Shown: positions 21,782 through 32,737, counted from the stretch's first letter. The stretch is 64,000 nucleotides of DNA from Aspidapion aeneum (GCA_963576565.1 OY755045.1:5701477-5765476), one strand, 5' to 3'. Notes: generated by a model not told the origin, from the sequence alone. A program made the numbers and translations.

Positions 21782-22135
21782 TCTGTGTGTGTGTCCGTAA
21801 CACGATAGCTCTTTAACCGCTAAACCCCTGTTTATAAAATTTTCAGATAAAATAGCTGTAACGACGGGATTAGATTTTAGTCAAAATTCATTAATAATGC
21901 TAATGGTAGTTTTTTGTCCATTCAAATATATTAAAAATGCTAACTTTTTAACGGAGCATCACATGAATATGTGATTTTGGGAATGCAGTAGCCCACATTT
22001 TTCTCAATAATTCGTGTTATAACCAAAAACTTTGTAGGAGCTTTCGTTTCTGAGATATTTACAAGAAACTGTTTTAAATGCTGATATATCCCGGCTAGCT
22101 AGGAAGGTATCAGATCCGTCATGGATCAATTTATT
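21782..22135 (+). repeat. Repeat family E, copy 1
   Basis: It starts with TCTGTGTGTGTGTCCGTAAC then ACGATAGCTC, and ends AGGAAGGTATCAGATCCGTC plus ATGGATCAATTTATTTT. The same order occurs at 39,650-40,955 (plus strand) and at 23,135-25,335 (minus strand). The class is not determined; there are no clear TIRs and no coding. Confidence 0.7.
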
Positions 22136-23134
22136 TTCGAATCAAAATAAATTCTTCTTTTAAGATGTCGAAATCGGTGTCAATTGATCTTTGTCTTATC
22201 CCTACCTGTCCTTTGGGGACATTTTTTTTAGTAAAAAAGAAAAGGGGTGTTTCGTACGTTCGCGGTCAATTGCCAAAGGCTAGGTTAACACCCATTTTGA
22301 ACTCACAAGAGAGCTGATTTAAGAAAATAATTTTTCGACAATTTAATTCATAAAAAACGTTTTCGAAGAAATATGCGTCCGAAAAAAATATTTTTGAACA
22401 AATTTCCTGTTAAACAAATATTTTTTAAGCTATTGCTTGCGAAAAAATGATTTTCGAACAAATTTCCGCGACCTAATTTTGCTTCCAGGAAAACGTGTCG
22501 TATCTTTGGTTGTTCTTTCCAATTATACATAAAAAAAATGTTATAAAATCTGGAAAACTAAGGTATTTTCTCGATAATATTATCTTGTTTCAACGCAAGT
22601 TTTTGTTGTTCTTGATATCTAGTTTTGAAAAGATGAAGTGTTTTATTTACCCATTTTCAACTTTTTCAAGCAAGACATTCCTTCTCCTAAATAAAAACAA
22701 ATAGAAACCTCTATTTTCTTGATTCAAGAAAAAAAGGAATTTTTATAAAGACATTTGTTTTCTCAAATTAAAACAAGCAATTTCCTCAAAGAAGATAAAA
22801 GAAGAAGAATATCTACCTGGAAATTTGAAGGTGGTTCTACTACATTTTGATTTCTAAAATAGACTTTTACTCTGGCTGCTCTAAGACTTTTATTCCAAGA
22901 ACTCTCGGACTCGTGATCGAAAAAGTTTGACTCTGTGGAGGCCAAAAAACTTTTTTCTTATTCTGTCGCAGCAAGCAGGTAAGTTTATAACACATACCTA
23001 GTTAATATAGACCTTTTGCAGGCACTCCATTAGATAACTTACAGCCCCCTTAAATTATCAAGCCTGATTCTACTTTGAATGGCAATAGTTTCGGAGGCTG
23101 ACAGATCTAAAATTGGGACTATTTTTGAAACAAA
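22136..23134. other. Spacer between inverted copies of repeat E
   Basis: AT-rich with degenerate TTTCGAACAAATTT motifs (22,330-22,470). A minus-strand ORF near 22,800-22,943 ending before GTAGAT resembles an exon but has no recognised product. Confidence 0.4.
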
Positions 23135-25335
23135 TAAATGGATTTATGACGGATCTAATACCTTCCTAGCTCTTAGCATACTTCAAGTGAAGCCATGATA
23201 TATCAGCCTCAAAACAGTTTTTTGTAAATATCTCAGAAACCAAAGCTCTTACGAAATTTTTGGTTATAATACAAATAATTGAGCAAATTGTGGTCCACTA
23301 TATTCCGAAAACCGCATATTGATATTGTCACGAGGGGGTTTTATAGTGACGCAACACAGTTTAAGTTAGGTGTTATGGTTTTATTTAACAATACTTATAA
23401 TTACTATTTCACAACGTTCTACGTCTTCCGATACCCAATCTCCACTCGTTTCTGTTTGCCCATAATTCATCATCTAGGCCTCTTATTCTTATTTCACTAT
23501 CTATTCCTCTCCAGCTTCTCCTTGGTCTTCCTCGTTTTCTTCGGCCAGTTGGTTTCCATTGTAATATTTGTTTAGGTAGTCTTCCATCATCCATTCTTTG
23601 TACATGTCCGTACCACACCAGTTGTTTTGTTCTTATATCATCCACTAGAGTACGTTCACCCACTGTCATAATTTCTCTTATTCTTTGATTGGTAACTCTT
23701 TCTCTTTTTGATTTCCCTGCTGCTCTTCTCCAATAGTCCATCTCCGTAGCGGAAAGCATTTTTTCTGTTCTATCTTTGATTGGCCATACTTCTGAGCCGT
23801 ATGTAATAATACTTTTTACAATGGTGTTATATATAAGCTTTTTGTTATGTCTTGATATACTTTGGTCCCAAATTATTCCATTTAATAAAGTTATTGCTTT
23901 TCTTCCTTGTACGTTTCTATCTTTTATAGCTTTGTCTAGTGTTCCGTCAGCCGTAATTTTTAGACCCAAGTATTTATACTCATCACAGGACTGAATTCGC
24001 TGCCCAGTATTTAAGATTAGATCCTGTTTCGTTCCACCAATACATATATACTCTGTCTTATTGATATTAACCTCTAGTCCCCACTTATTGTACTCTTCTA
24101 TTAGTTTTCGTGTCATATATTCGAGGTCGTCATAATCCTGAGCCACCACTATCTGATCATCGGCGAAACATAAAGTATACAAGGTGGTTTCATTCAACGG
24201 AATTCCCATGTTTTGGCATTTTCTCTTCCAGACTTTAAGGACCTATTCCAAATATATCTTGAAGAGCGTAGGCGAGATACAGCAACCTTGTTTAAGACCT
24301 TTATTTACTTGAAAGCCTTTGGTTAGTTTTGCTTTTATTTTAACTTTTGCCTTACTATTGCGGTATAACTCTTTGATGGCCTTAATTAGTTGTACGCTTA
24401 TGTTTGTCTTTTCCAACGCTTTCCAAAGTAGATTTAGTGGTATACTATCATATGCCTTCTGCAAATCTACGTAAAGCAGATGGAGCTCTTGTCCGTATGC
24501 GATCCTCTTTTCAATAACTTGGGTTATACAAAAGAGATGATCTGAAGTCGATCTACCCGCCCTGAAACCAGCTTGTTCTTCTGCCTCCATATCTTTATAT
24601 TCGCTCTCCACTTTATTTCTTATTATTTTTCCATATATTCTGCTTAGCGTACTAGTTACAGATATACCTCTATAATTGTCACATATATCTTTCCTTCCTT
24701 TTCCTTTTTTCTCAATAATAATTCTTATAATTACTACTTACATTAAATACATCTTGTCTACAAATGTGTATCTTCTCGATACGCTCGACTTCTTATAACT
24801 TCTGACTATCGTACTACTTGTCTTCACTGTTAACTACGCCTGGGACGTTAGGTTCTCAGCTTACAACTAATTGCTAAACTCTTTTGGAGATGCTTTTATT
24901 ACAAACCGTTTGTCATTGATAGGATATCGAGATGTGTTTTGTTTCTTGTATAAACATTATCGATTACCGTTCAATCGCTTCTTGTTTACAATAATTCTGT
25001 ATACAATTTATTACACCCTTAATACAATTTGAACTGTATACAGAAGTTAATTTCCTTAGATTGTTAAGGGTTAATGTGCACTTGCTTATAAACGAAACTT
25101 GTGCCATTTAGTTAATATGACATTATTTTCTATCCTGACAGGATAATGCTCTGTTAAAAATTGCCAAAAAACTGTCGTTACCATTAATGGATTTTGACGA
25201 AAATCTAATAATCTCGTTAGAGTGTCGAATACTATTTTGCCTGAAAATTTTATGAAAATTGGTTCAGCGGTTTAGGAGCTATCGTGTTACGGAGAGATAT
25301 ACACACAGACACAGCGCACAGACAGACATCACGCG
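23135..25335 (-). repeat. Repeat family E, copy 2, interrupted by LINE C
   Basis: In minus orientation it runs from CACACAGACAC.../CCGTAACACGATAGCTCCTA (25,270-25,335) to GAGCTAGGAAGGTATTAGAT plus CCGTCATAAATCC (23,135-23,180). It faces copy 1, so the two ends form a large inverted pair. LINE C is inserted at 23,407-24,723. Confidence 0.7.
23407..24723 (-). pseudogene. LINE C: 5'-truncated non-LTR retrotransposon, RT nearly intact (one in-frame stop)
   Basis: On the minus strand one reading frame runs from about 24,722 to 23,409. It begins IIEKKGKGRKDICDNYRGIS, then AEEQAGFRAGRSTSDHLF, LLYVDLQKAYDSIPLNLLW, LKQGCCISPTLFKIYLE, a single TAG at 24,240-24,242, VLKVWKRKCQNMG, the active site CFADDQIVVAQ, NKWGLEVNINKTEYICIGG, and the C-terminal block LVWYGHVQRMDDGRLPKQIL with GRRKRGRPRRSW. 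It lacks the endonuclease domain (5' truncation). It is flanked by a perfect 13-bp duplication, CTTATAATTACTA (23,394-23,406 and 24,724-24,736), the hallmark of target-primed insertion. It is the least decayed LINE in the window, so probably a recent insertion, and belongs to the same clade as LINE A (RTE/Jockey-like). Confidence 0.9.
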
Positions 25336-25751
25336 ATGATATTGCTAAGATAGGTCAAAAAATTCCCGACAAAGTCTTAAATGGTAGTCGCTCTCTCTCC
25401 TTTGCACGACTTCTGGTATAGCCCTATCGTAATCAAGGGCGTAGATTCTATTTTTACATAAGGGGGGGGGGGTCAAAGTAAAAAAAATTCAACTCAACTA
25501 ACTTTCTAAAACTTGATTAATTTAAAGCGGAAAAAAGTTCAAAAAAACATTTAAAATACATTTTCTATGGTTCATTTCCACGCCCTTAGTAATATTTTTT
25601 GAACTACAAAACATTTTTATTTTATTTTTATTTATTTTTTGAAAATTTAATTTCAAATCGGTGTTAACACCCGGTATATTAAGACCAAAAACCCAGATAT
25701 ATTTTTTGCTTACTCAAATTTTAAATATTAAGATTAAAAAACTACGTAACG
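25336..25751. other. Intronic, AT-rich, G run
   Basis: GCGTAGATTCTATTTTTAC precedes a run of G at about 25,462-25,471, typical of decayed hAT-MITE ends in this window. No coding is seen. Confidence 0.35.
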
Positions 25752-26121
25752 TAGGTAATGATTGAGTTGAAACAAAATTTCGGACTTCCATTGTCTTTAT
25801 TTATTTTAAAGTCGACGTTTCGGTTAGTAAGTATCTCTAACCGTTTTTAAGTGTAAACTAAACATGGGCTACTATTTCTACTACTTGGTATGTAGTCAGG
25901 TGTGATGGCCCGCTCCCTTTTTAATCCTAAGACGCCTGTTTTTCTTAAGGAGTGGTTTCCATATGTTTGGTATGTCCATGCTTGGTTGACTGAAAACTTC
26001 TTTATTCTGCATTATAAACACAGCTTTAATAAACTTTCGTTTTCACCAATACGACTCCTCATGCAAAACTTTAGCTTCTGACCTCTGAATCCTATGATCA
26101 TTTGACCATGCATGATTTGCT
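25752..26121 (-). pseudogene. Penelope-like element fragment 1: GIY-YIG C-terminus and 3' region
   Basis: The minus strand reads ANHAWSNDHRIQRSEAKVLH, EESYW-stop-KRKFIKAVFIM and QNKEVFSQPSMDIPNIW, the C-terminal end of a PLE GIY-YIG endonuclease. Non-coding sequence follows with TAACCGTTTTTAAG and its pairing arm CGGTTAGTAAG (25,818-25,855). It matches the copy at 32.05-32.65 kb and has one stop. Confidence 0.8.
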
Positions 26122-26904
26122 AAGATTAAAGCTGTTAAAGTAAAACTAGATCAATAAGCCGCGATCGCGCAAAACTTAACCGTGCCTTAAAAATAACCAA
26201 TTGCCTTTAAAAACATAAAATTTAAGAAGAAGCTAAGAAAGAGAGAAGAAACATTACAATAGGATTAGTCAATTTCCATAGTACCATTTTCCTTGTAAAG
26301 AAAACCATCGATGTAAGTCCTATTTTCAAAATTCAACCATAACCCTCTTAAGCTCCTTTTCTTTCGTTTTAATACCCATTAAGGGTCGTTTTCCCACCTA
26401 TCTGTGTTAGCTTATATTACGTTCTGCTGTTCTCGCGCTCCATGTTCTTTACAGTAGGTGCCCGAGATGATAAATAGGTATTTATCACATTTTTTATCCG
26501 TGAGAGTAAGGGGCTACGCACATCGGTTTGGGGGGAACATTACCTTCTAGCCTTCCCTTATTTAAGCCCTTGTAGTAATTCGAAATCTCAAAATTCTTTT
26601 CGTTTTTCTTAGTGGAATTATGAGGTCTGTGATTGGAAAGAATTCCTGAGTCTTATTTCCAGCGAAAGTAACAAGAAAAATTTTCTTCATAAGGTGAGGG
26701 CTGCACGGAATTTTGATGAGGAAAATGTTTGTAGTTAATATAAAGTTATTTGAAGAATAATATTAGAAAGGCATTATATACTTAGGTCACATAGCGAGAC
26801 AAAAAAAAAGACGATAAGATACTAGGTTACCAAAAGTTTTTATTGCTAACAAGCAAAATAATATTGTCTCTTTTATAACCTATAGGTTATATATAACCTA
26901 TATA
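26122..26904. other. Intronic, no gene seen
   Basis: AT-rich; CTATAGGTTATATATAACCTATA (about 26,880-26,900) is a short palindrome next to the TIR of the following element. Confidence 0.4.
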
Positions 26905-28355
26905 GGGTATCCCACGCAGCCAACGATAAAGACCGGCCATGGCGCGTTATAAGCATGTCGGCGGTCACGCGATCTTAGGAGTCCCAGGATTCTTATTGTA
27001 TTGCTTAATATATTATATGTTTTTATACAATTTAAATAAATTAACAAAAAATTTTTGTTTTTTTATAGGCAAAAATTGAAAAAAATATTTTGCTGATATA
27101 TGTGTTTATTATGGATAAAAGAACTGAATCTATAAATTAAAAAATTATACAAAATTTGCACTCTAATATCTTCAGGTACATATATTAGGTACATAATATC
27201 GTTAGTAACTTCAAATCTATAAAAGTCATTCAAAATTGGACATATCAAACCTAAGCTTTTAGGTTTTTAATTTTTCTTTGACTGTCATCATCTTTGAGTT
27301 CTTATTCAAACATTTATTAGCAGATACTAAATCATTGTGTTTTTAATAAAATTATTTAAAAAAACTTTACATGCCCTTAAACTAATTTTTTCAAGCTTTG
27401 ACAATAGTTTTTCTCTACAAAAACACTCGCTAGAGTTATCTGAAGAAAAATTTTCAATATAAAACATTTCACAATAATTTATTAAAAAGAAACAAGTGAT
27501 TTTGTGAATAAGTGAGATGGTTTTCACATTCAATGAACTGAATGTAGTGGTCGTCAATAATTTTTTGAAAAATTACCCAGCACAAAGTTTAATATCTATT
27601 TCAATAAAGTGTAAGTTAACTACCAACTCATGTTCTTTTAAAAGCTGTATCTTACTTTTTAAATATTTCACACTACCAGATAGATTACTATCTGTTAACA
27701 ATATTTTACAAATCAGTTTTTTAAATATTGCGAGGGTGCGGAAGACATATTACCTTAGAATTGTAAATTGACGTGTATGCACTGGATAACTGGATAAACA
27801 AAGATAAAGCCAACATTAAAGTGTATCCACCATATCTTCGATTCTCAGGTTACCTTTTCAAGAGACCTAATTGTTCAATAAGAAATGACATCTGAACACA
27901 TTTTTCACTCTCACTATCGAAAATGTCACTAAGGATGTCTATTACTTGATCAATCTTATCCAAGATCTTATCTTTTACCACTTCTTTCCCGTTTGCAACA
28001 TATAAGGTTTCAGTTTTATAGTTGGACCGACAAGGAACAACACTAATTACACGTTCGCGGCATTGTTTATCTTATAGGAATTTTCTTTATAATTTACTCA
28101 TTAGCCATTAATTATTTTAACGCAGCCCACTACAGTCTTTTTCGTCGGCTGCGTTATTTTAATAACTTTGATAAAATTCACTTAAAATTCGTGCCCGAAT
28201 GAAAAAAAAAATCGACGTAAACAAACATACCAAAACTGAACACACACATGTTTTATAATGACAGCGGGCCGTGAGGCGTTTTTTTGTGGGACTCCTACGG
28301 TCACGTGATATTTCCGCGCCCGGGCCGGTCTTTCTCGTGGGCTGCGGGTACCCCA
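26905..28355. mobile_element. 1.45-kb TIR element, probably a decayed P-like (THAP transposase) transposon
   Basis: The left end GGGTATCCCACGCAGCC...GATAAAGACCGGCC...TAGGAGTCCCA (26,905-26,990) is inverted at 28,278-28,355 (TGGGACTCCTA...GGCCGGTCTTTCTCGTGGGC). It is GC-rich at the ends and AT-rich inside. Coding remnants on the minus strand (28,066-27,700) support a P-superfamily assignment; see the separate entry. Confidence 0.7.
27700..28066 (-). pseudogene. Decayed THAP/P-element-type transposase N-terminal region
   Basis: From 28,066 the minus strand reads RVISVVPCRSNYKTETLYVA, with NYK following a CxxC-like start as in THAP transposases. A coiled stretch KIDQVIDILSDIFDSE leads to LLKR-stop-PENRRYGGYTLMLALSL and SSAYTSIYNSKVICLPHPRN. 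Those last two pieces match by eye the P-element pattern (RW/RY..., AY..L....LPLPS.R.L). Downstream stops are dense. The ORFs on both strands at 27.3-27.8 kb are not convincing genes. Confidence 0.45.
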
Positions 28356-28843
28356 TAACTTAGGGGCCATAGCGCAGCAAGTGATAGAGGAGGTTATTTT
28401 CGAGAAAAAAGTTTATATAACATGGGGGTCAATACACAACTGTTTTTAAGATATAGGATGTCTAAAGTTAGAGGACTGGAGAGAAAAGGGTTTTACAAAA
28501 AAAACTAAATCTGTCACAGCCAGCTTAATGCTTGGCTAATTGTGATTCAAAAATGTGTTATTCCTTTTTTTAAATAAAATTACAAGTTGAGGAGATACAG
28601 ACTATCAAAATAACCTCCAGAAACGTATAAAAAATAATAATTTTTAAAAAAATTAATTTTTGCTTATTATTTAAAAAAATATCAATAATATTTTATTATT
28701 GTCTTGCTAGTCACTTGTTTTTATTAACAAAAAATTTAAAAAAAAACGTTTAATATGGCATTTATAAAAGTTTATACTAATTTTATCCAAAATAATTTTT
28801 ATTTTAATTTATTGCTCTTATTCTAATACACGACTCTATACAA
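28356..28843. other. Intronic, AT-rich
   Basis: No coding or clear repeat is seen. Confidence 0.4.
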
Positions 28844-29039
28844 CAGTGGCGTATATAGAAAAAAGTTTCGGGGGGGGGGGCCGAGACCTCATGAGGCCGT
28901 ATTTTATGCTATTTTATGTTTGTATTCATGAAATATGTGGAAAATATCTAAAATACTCTGCCAATATATGGGCACCTGAGCTCACACTAGGTACAATAGT
29001 TATAGAGTACGTGTGAGCTAATATAACTAAAAACTTAAA

Positions 29040-29370
29040 TATATTTTATTCAACTCCAGACTCAATTACCTTTCGTTTGATACCACGCAAGCCATGTTTT
29101 GACTTAAACTCTAATTTTTTAAATCTACCTCCACCCTTTTTTTAAACTAAAATATATTTTTTAAACTCCAGACTCAATTACCTTTCGTTTGATATCACAC
29201 ACGCCATATTTTCATGAAACTCTAATTTTTGAAATCTACCCCCACCCCTTTTTTTAAACTAAAATTTATTTTGTTTAACTACAGACTTAATTGCCTTTCG
29301 TTTGATATCACACACGCCATATTTCCACATAAACTCTTATTTTGAAAATCAACCCCCACCCTTTTATTTG
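29040..29370. repeat. Three ~115-bp tandem units inside the nested element
   Basis: CTCCAGACTCAATTACCTTT, CGTTTGATANCACNCNNGCC and CCCACCC(T)TTTTTT recur at about 29,055, 29,166 and 29,278. Confidence 0.8.
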
Positions 29371-29491
29371 GCTTGTGTTCGGTAGATTTTGTTCATTTTT
29401 AAATGGGGCCATCTCGACCCAAAACCCAACCTAGGTACCAAATTTCATTAAAATCGGGCAAGCGGTTTTTGAGTTGTGCGCGTTGGTCGTT

Positions 29492-29522
29492 ACAGACAGA
29501 CAGACAGACAGACAGACAGACG
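29492..29522. repeat. (CAGA)n microsatellite
   Basis: Uninterrupted ACAGACAG repeats follow GCGCGTTGGTCGTT, a context common in insect repeats. Confidence 0.85.
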
Positions 29523-29691
29523 GCGCAACAAAAAAGTTTCAAAATCATCTGAAGCGCAAAGATATATAAAAATTTTTGAAATCGGAGCAACTTTTTTTTT
29601 CTCGAAAAAATTAGGATCACCATAGCTCACACTACTATAGTATAGTAGTAGTGTGAGCTAAAAATCTTATATATATGCCACTGCTATACTG

Positions 29692-30112
29692 CTACTGCGT
29701 TTTTTTTTAAAACTTATTATCAAAAAGTTAAAAAAGTTGCTAAATTTGATGCTGTGTATCTCGACAAAAAAAGAGTTTTGACCCATGTATTATAGGAACT
29801 TTTTTATCAGACATGATCTCCTCTTTCACCTGTTGGCCTATGGTCCTAAAGTTATGGGACACCCTGTATACCTAAGGAGTTACAAAAACAAATAGAAACC
29901 TGCAATTATTGACAATCAACTGTATAGTCAGAATACTGAATGAAAAAAGTCTCATATTATAATGTTACCTGCAAAGATTAGGTTTAATGTTACCTGTGAG
30001 AGGGATACACATTATCCTGCCGTCCGAGACCCTTTGCTTTTACAATTGGCGTCATCTATTAAATAAAAGAGAAACTAAAAACAAAATGCATACAAGGCGT
30101 AGAAATACTTAC
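29692..30112. other. Intron next to the host exon
   Basis: No repeat is recognised. It lies downstream of the donor at 30,112 on the minus strand. Confidence 0.4.
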
Positions 30113-30329
30113 AGTATTTGCAATAGTATAGAGCATCTCAACATAAAGCTTGTCTTTTTCATTCGGAGGAGTGCTGTAGTCAATTGGAGCGATCCCCAAG
30201 TCTGCTTCGGGAGGTGGAGGTTCTGATGCGATGGTCTCCGCATTTTTTATTACGCTCTGCCTTTGATTTTCCTGTTTCCAAGCCAGAGCTGTGAATGACT
30301 CAAAGTATGAGCCATCTATTTCTTGAACA
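30113..30329 (-). CDS. Munc13-4/BAIAP3-like protein, N-terminal exon
   Basis: The acceptor TTTGTTTCAG (exon from 30,329) and donor GTAAGTAT (exon end 30,113) bound 217 bp on the minus strand. It completes a split codon with one base and then reads VQEIDGSYFESFTALAWKQE, a Pro/Glu-rich linker (SEPPPPEADLG), and YVEMLYTIANT. The FFE-SFTAL-WKQEN block and the YxE-LYTI helix are typical of the region before the first C2 domain in Munc13-4/BAIAP3 proteins. It ends in phase 0 and splices directly to the exon at 17,226, which starts in phase 0. The 12.9-kb intron between holds PLE, LINE C, two TIR elements and repeat E. Regulation is not visible. Confidence 0.85.
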
Positions 30330-31204
30330 CTGAAACAAATGTAGGTGCGTATTAATGGAAGGCTGATAAAATTAGTACGGCAGAAAGTGATGACTTTGTG
30401 ACAGATTGTCTTCTCGTCATTTAATCGGTTACAGTTTAGACCTATCACCATGACACGCGTAATCACGGACTCCAAATAAGCGCGCGGTTCCGCCAGACCT
30501 CAGTCAACGTTGGTCAAGTTGATGTACAGCTGGTCGAGCCATTTATATAAATGGTAGGAGATTTGAATATTTTACGTTTTCCGTATAATATCCTTGCCAT
30601 AGGCCATAGGCAAAAACAACTTTAAGTAAATGTTAGGAAAGTAGTTAATACTAGCCTGTACCACACTGGGATTTTGAAAAAGTGGGGATCAAGCTTAATA
30701 TAATAAAATATTATCATTTTAAAACAAGTTACCTACAGAGTGAGAAAAATATTATTTAAAAAATAATAATTTTTTTTAAATATTTTTTAAAAACTTTTGG
30801 GGCCTTATATCTAGCGAAGCTCAAGGAATAATTATACAAAAATCCAGTTTGCACCTATTTTTTTCCAGATGAATTCTAATATGACTGGTCTATCTGTCAT
30901 CATCAGACGGATCCTAATTATTAATGAAGAGGTCGTTTTTAAAAAAAACCTTTCACAGTTACACAAATGTTTTTTCTTTTACGTAAAATACCTTCAACAG
31001 AACATAGTCTTTCAGGTCAGGTCAACGCTGGATTTGCTTTATTTTTATAATTAACTTAAGATTCGCATCTCGGAAAAAGTGCATTTTACAAATAAGTATA
31101 ACATTGATTGAATCATACAATGCTGCTAAAACAACCAAATTAAAATGGATGGAGAAAGCTTCTAACAATTCTGGATAAATATACCAGAACTGGCTCACTC
31201 TGAA
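30330..31204. other. Intronic, AT-rich
   Basis: No coding is supported; small ORFs lack motifs. Confidence 0.4.
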
Positions 31205-31405
31205 GAGTTCATTAAAGGACCTTGTAGAAACAGAGCCAGAAACATCACTGGATTTACCAGACAGGAGATACGTATAGTGACTGGTCTTTTTATGAGTCAC
31301 TGTCAACTGAGATTACCCATGCACAGCATGGGACTAACAGAAAAGACCGAATGTAGACTCTGAATGGAGGATGACGAAACAGTCAGTAAATCTCAGATTG
31401 ACTCA
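31205..31405 (+). pseudogene. RNase H-type LINE, C-terminal fragment
   Basis: The plus strand reads GPCRNRARNITGFTRQEIRI, VTGLFMSHCQLRLPMHSMGL, TEKTECRL, a TGA, then MEDDETV. The T-GH/HC-L---H---MGL---C-C--E-ET pattern is the zinc-binding C-terminus found after RNase H in Jockey/I/R1-type elements. It is distinct from the RNase H LINE at 40 kb. Confidence 0.6.
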
Positions 31406-31497
31406 CAAGAGATTAACAGTATCTCACCGAAACGAGTGTGTGGTGAGAAACCACTCAAAAGTGAGCCACAATATACCCACTGGTGGTCGCAGTGAAA

Positions 31498-31547
31498 GTA
31501 AGGACACTCATCGTAAAGGCAAGCTTGCTTGACGATGAGTGACCTTA
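31498..31547. repeat. 49-bp imperfect palindrome, copy 1
   Basis: Arms AAGGACACTCATCGTAAAGG and TGACGATGAGTGACCTT close on CAAGCTTG. A second copy lies at 31,694-31,743. Confidence 0.85.
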
Positions 31548-31693
31548 AGTGGAAGGGCTGCAAAGCCCACTCACATATGAATCATCATCAATCATCAAGG
31601 TCTAGATCAATCATCATCAACATTGATTGAAACTTGCTGAAAGAGACAAATAAGGGGATAAATTATGTGGGTATTTATTTACCTATTTGTACT

Positions 31694-31743
31694 GTAAGGA
31701 CACTCATCGTAGAGTCAAGCTTGCTTTACGATGAGTGACCTTA
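31694..31743. repeat. 49-bp imperfect palindrome, copy 2
   Basis: Arms AAGGACACTCATCGTAGAGT and TTTACGATGAGTGACCTT close on CAAGCTTG; changes relative to copy 1 fall next to the loop. Confidence 0.85.
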
Positions 31744-31967
31744 ACTTGTACTGAGTCTAAAGAGTAAATAAGGAAACAATTCAAGTTCTTTGTTATTTTC
31801 CGGAAAATTTTCCAGTAACTTAATGATGTCGCTAATTATTATTACATTTATTCAGTTGTCTGAAGTTAATTTTAGATGAAGTTGTTTTTTCCAGTTAGTG
31901 ACTTTAAGTCAGCCTTTCTTGATTTCGACCCAGTGGCGCCTCGTCAGTAAGTAAAACGGTTCTGCAG

Positions 31968-32045
31968 TAAAAAATAAATGGATCCATGATGGATCTAATA
32001 CCTTCCTACCCCATTAGCACACTCCAAGTGAACTTAACGCTATGT
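31968..32045 (-). repeat. Repeat family E, terminal fragment (copy 4)
   Basis: AATGGATCCATGATGGATCT, AATACCTTCCTACC and TAGCACACTCCAAGTGA are the inverted form of the E end at 40,890-40,960. Confidence 0.7.
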
Positions 32046-32049
32046 AAAT

Positions 32050-32645
32050 CTTAAAAATAGAAATAAAATTTCGGACTTCTATTGTCTTTATTTATTTTAA
32101 ACACGACGTTTCGGTTAGTAAGTATCTATAACCGTTTTCAAGTTAAACTAAACAATCTAGTCTCTAGGCTACTACTTATACTACTTGGTGTGCAGTTAGG
32201 TATGACGGCCCACCCTCTTTTTAATCCTAAGACGCCTGTTTTCCTAAAGGAGTGGTTTTCAAATGTTTGGTATATCCGTGCTTGATTGACTGAAAACTTC
32301 TTTATTATGCATTATAAACGCAGCTTCAATAAATTTTCGTTTTCGCCAATGCGACTCTTTATGCAAAACATTAGCTTCTGACCACTGAATCCTGTGACCA
32401 TTTGACCATGTATGATCCGCTAAACCATATTTTTCAATATCCCCTAATTCGGTACTTTTTAGATGTTCATTTATTCTAACCTGAAGTGGGCGTTTTGTTT
32501 CACCTACATATGATTTACCACACTCACACGGAATTTGGTAAATACATTCCTTATTATTGGAGGGATTTTCTGGTTTTGTTTTAGTTACAAAACTCTTTAT
32601 CGAATTTCCCGAAGAAAATACTGTTTTTCTACGACCGTGCATATA
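32050..32645 (-). pseudogene. Penelope-like element copy 2, GIY-YIG endonuclease and 3' region
   Basis: The minus strand has an open frame from the insertion point (about 32,640) to 32,259: RRKTVFSSGNSIKSFVTKTK, then the GIY-YIG core CIYQIPCECGKSYVGETKRP with LQVRINEHLK, then LADHTWSNGHRIQWSEANVL and SHWRKRKFIEAAFIMHNKEV. This nicking domain follows the RT in PLEs. The frame is intact but cut off from its RT, which lies at 34,575-34,818; the tyrosine-recombinase element sits between. About 60 residues of linker seem missing. The 3' non-coding part continues to about 32,050. Confidence 0.85.
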
Positions 32646-32684
32646 TACCCACTTTCCCGCACGCATTTTAGTTTTGAAAGCATC

Positions 32685-32737
32685 ACTTTCCCACCCTAGT
32701 GCGGGAAAATCACTTTCCCGCACTAGTGCGGGAAAGT
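32685..32737. promoter_or_regulatory. Two adjacent lox-like palindromes, candidate recombinase sites
   Basis: 32,712-32,737 is a perfect 26-bp palindrome: arms ACTTTCCCGC and GCGGGAAAGT around ACTAGT. 32,685-32,710 is an imperfect version (ACTTTCCCACCCTAGTGCGG...). The two lie 27 bp apart in direct order. Arm and spacer lengths (about 10 + 6 + 10) resemble core sites of tyrosine recombinases. The function is inferred. Confidence 0.5.

Larger units (their letters stand above)
28844..29683. mobile_element. hAT-like MITE expanded by a nested double-hairpin element
   Basis: Ends CAGTGGCGTATATAG and TATATATGCCACTG match the MITE at 46,821-47,028. Flanks CTATACAA (28,836-28,843) and CTATACTG (29,684-29,691) are a 6/8 match, consistent with an 8-bp hAT duplication. 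After AAAATATCTAAAA the copy is interrupted by about 700 bp that start and end with hairpins built on AGCTCACAC/GTGTGAGCTA (28,979-29,020 and 29,622-29,660). Confidence 0.75.

Noticed and set aside
22800..22943. Minus-strand exon candidate (ends SNFQ before GTAGAT)
   Set aside because: AT-rich, no homology recognised, and the flanking host exons already join in phase without it.
27327..27771. Overlapping ORFs on both strands as genes
   Set aside because: No motifs; they lie in the decayed interior of a TIR element.
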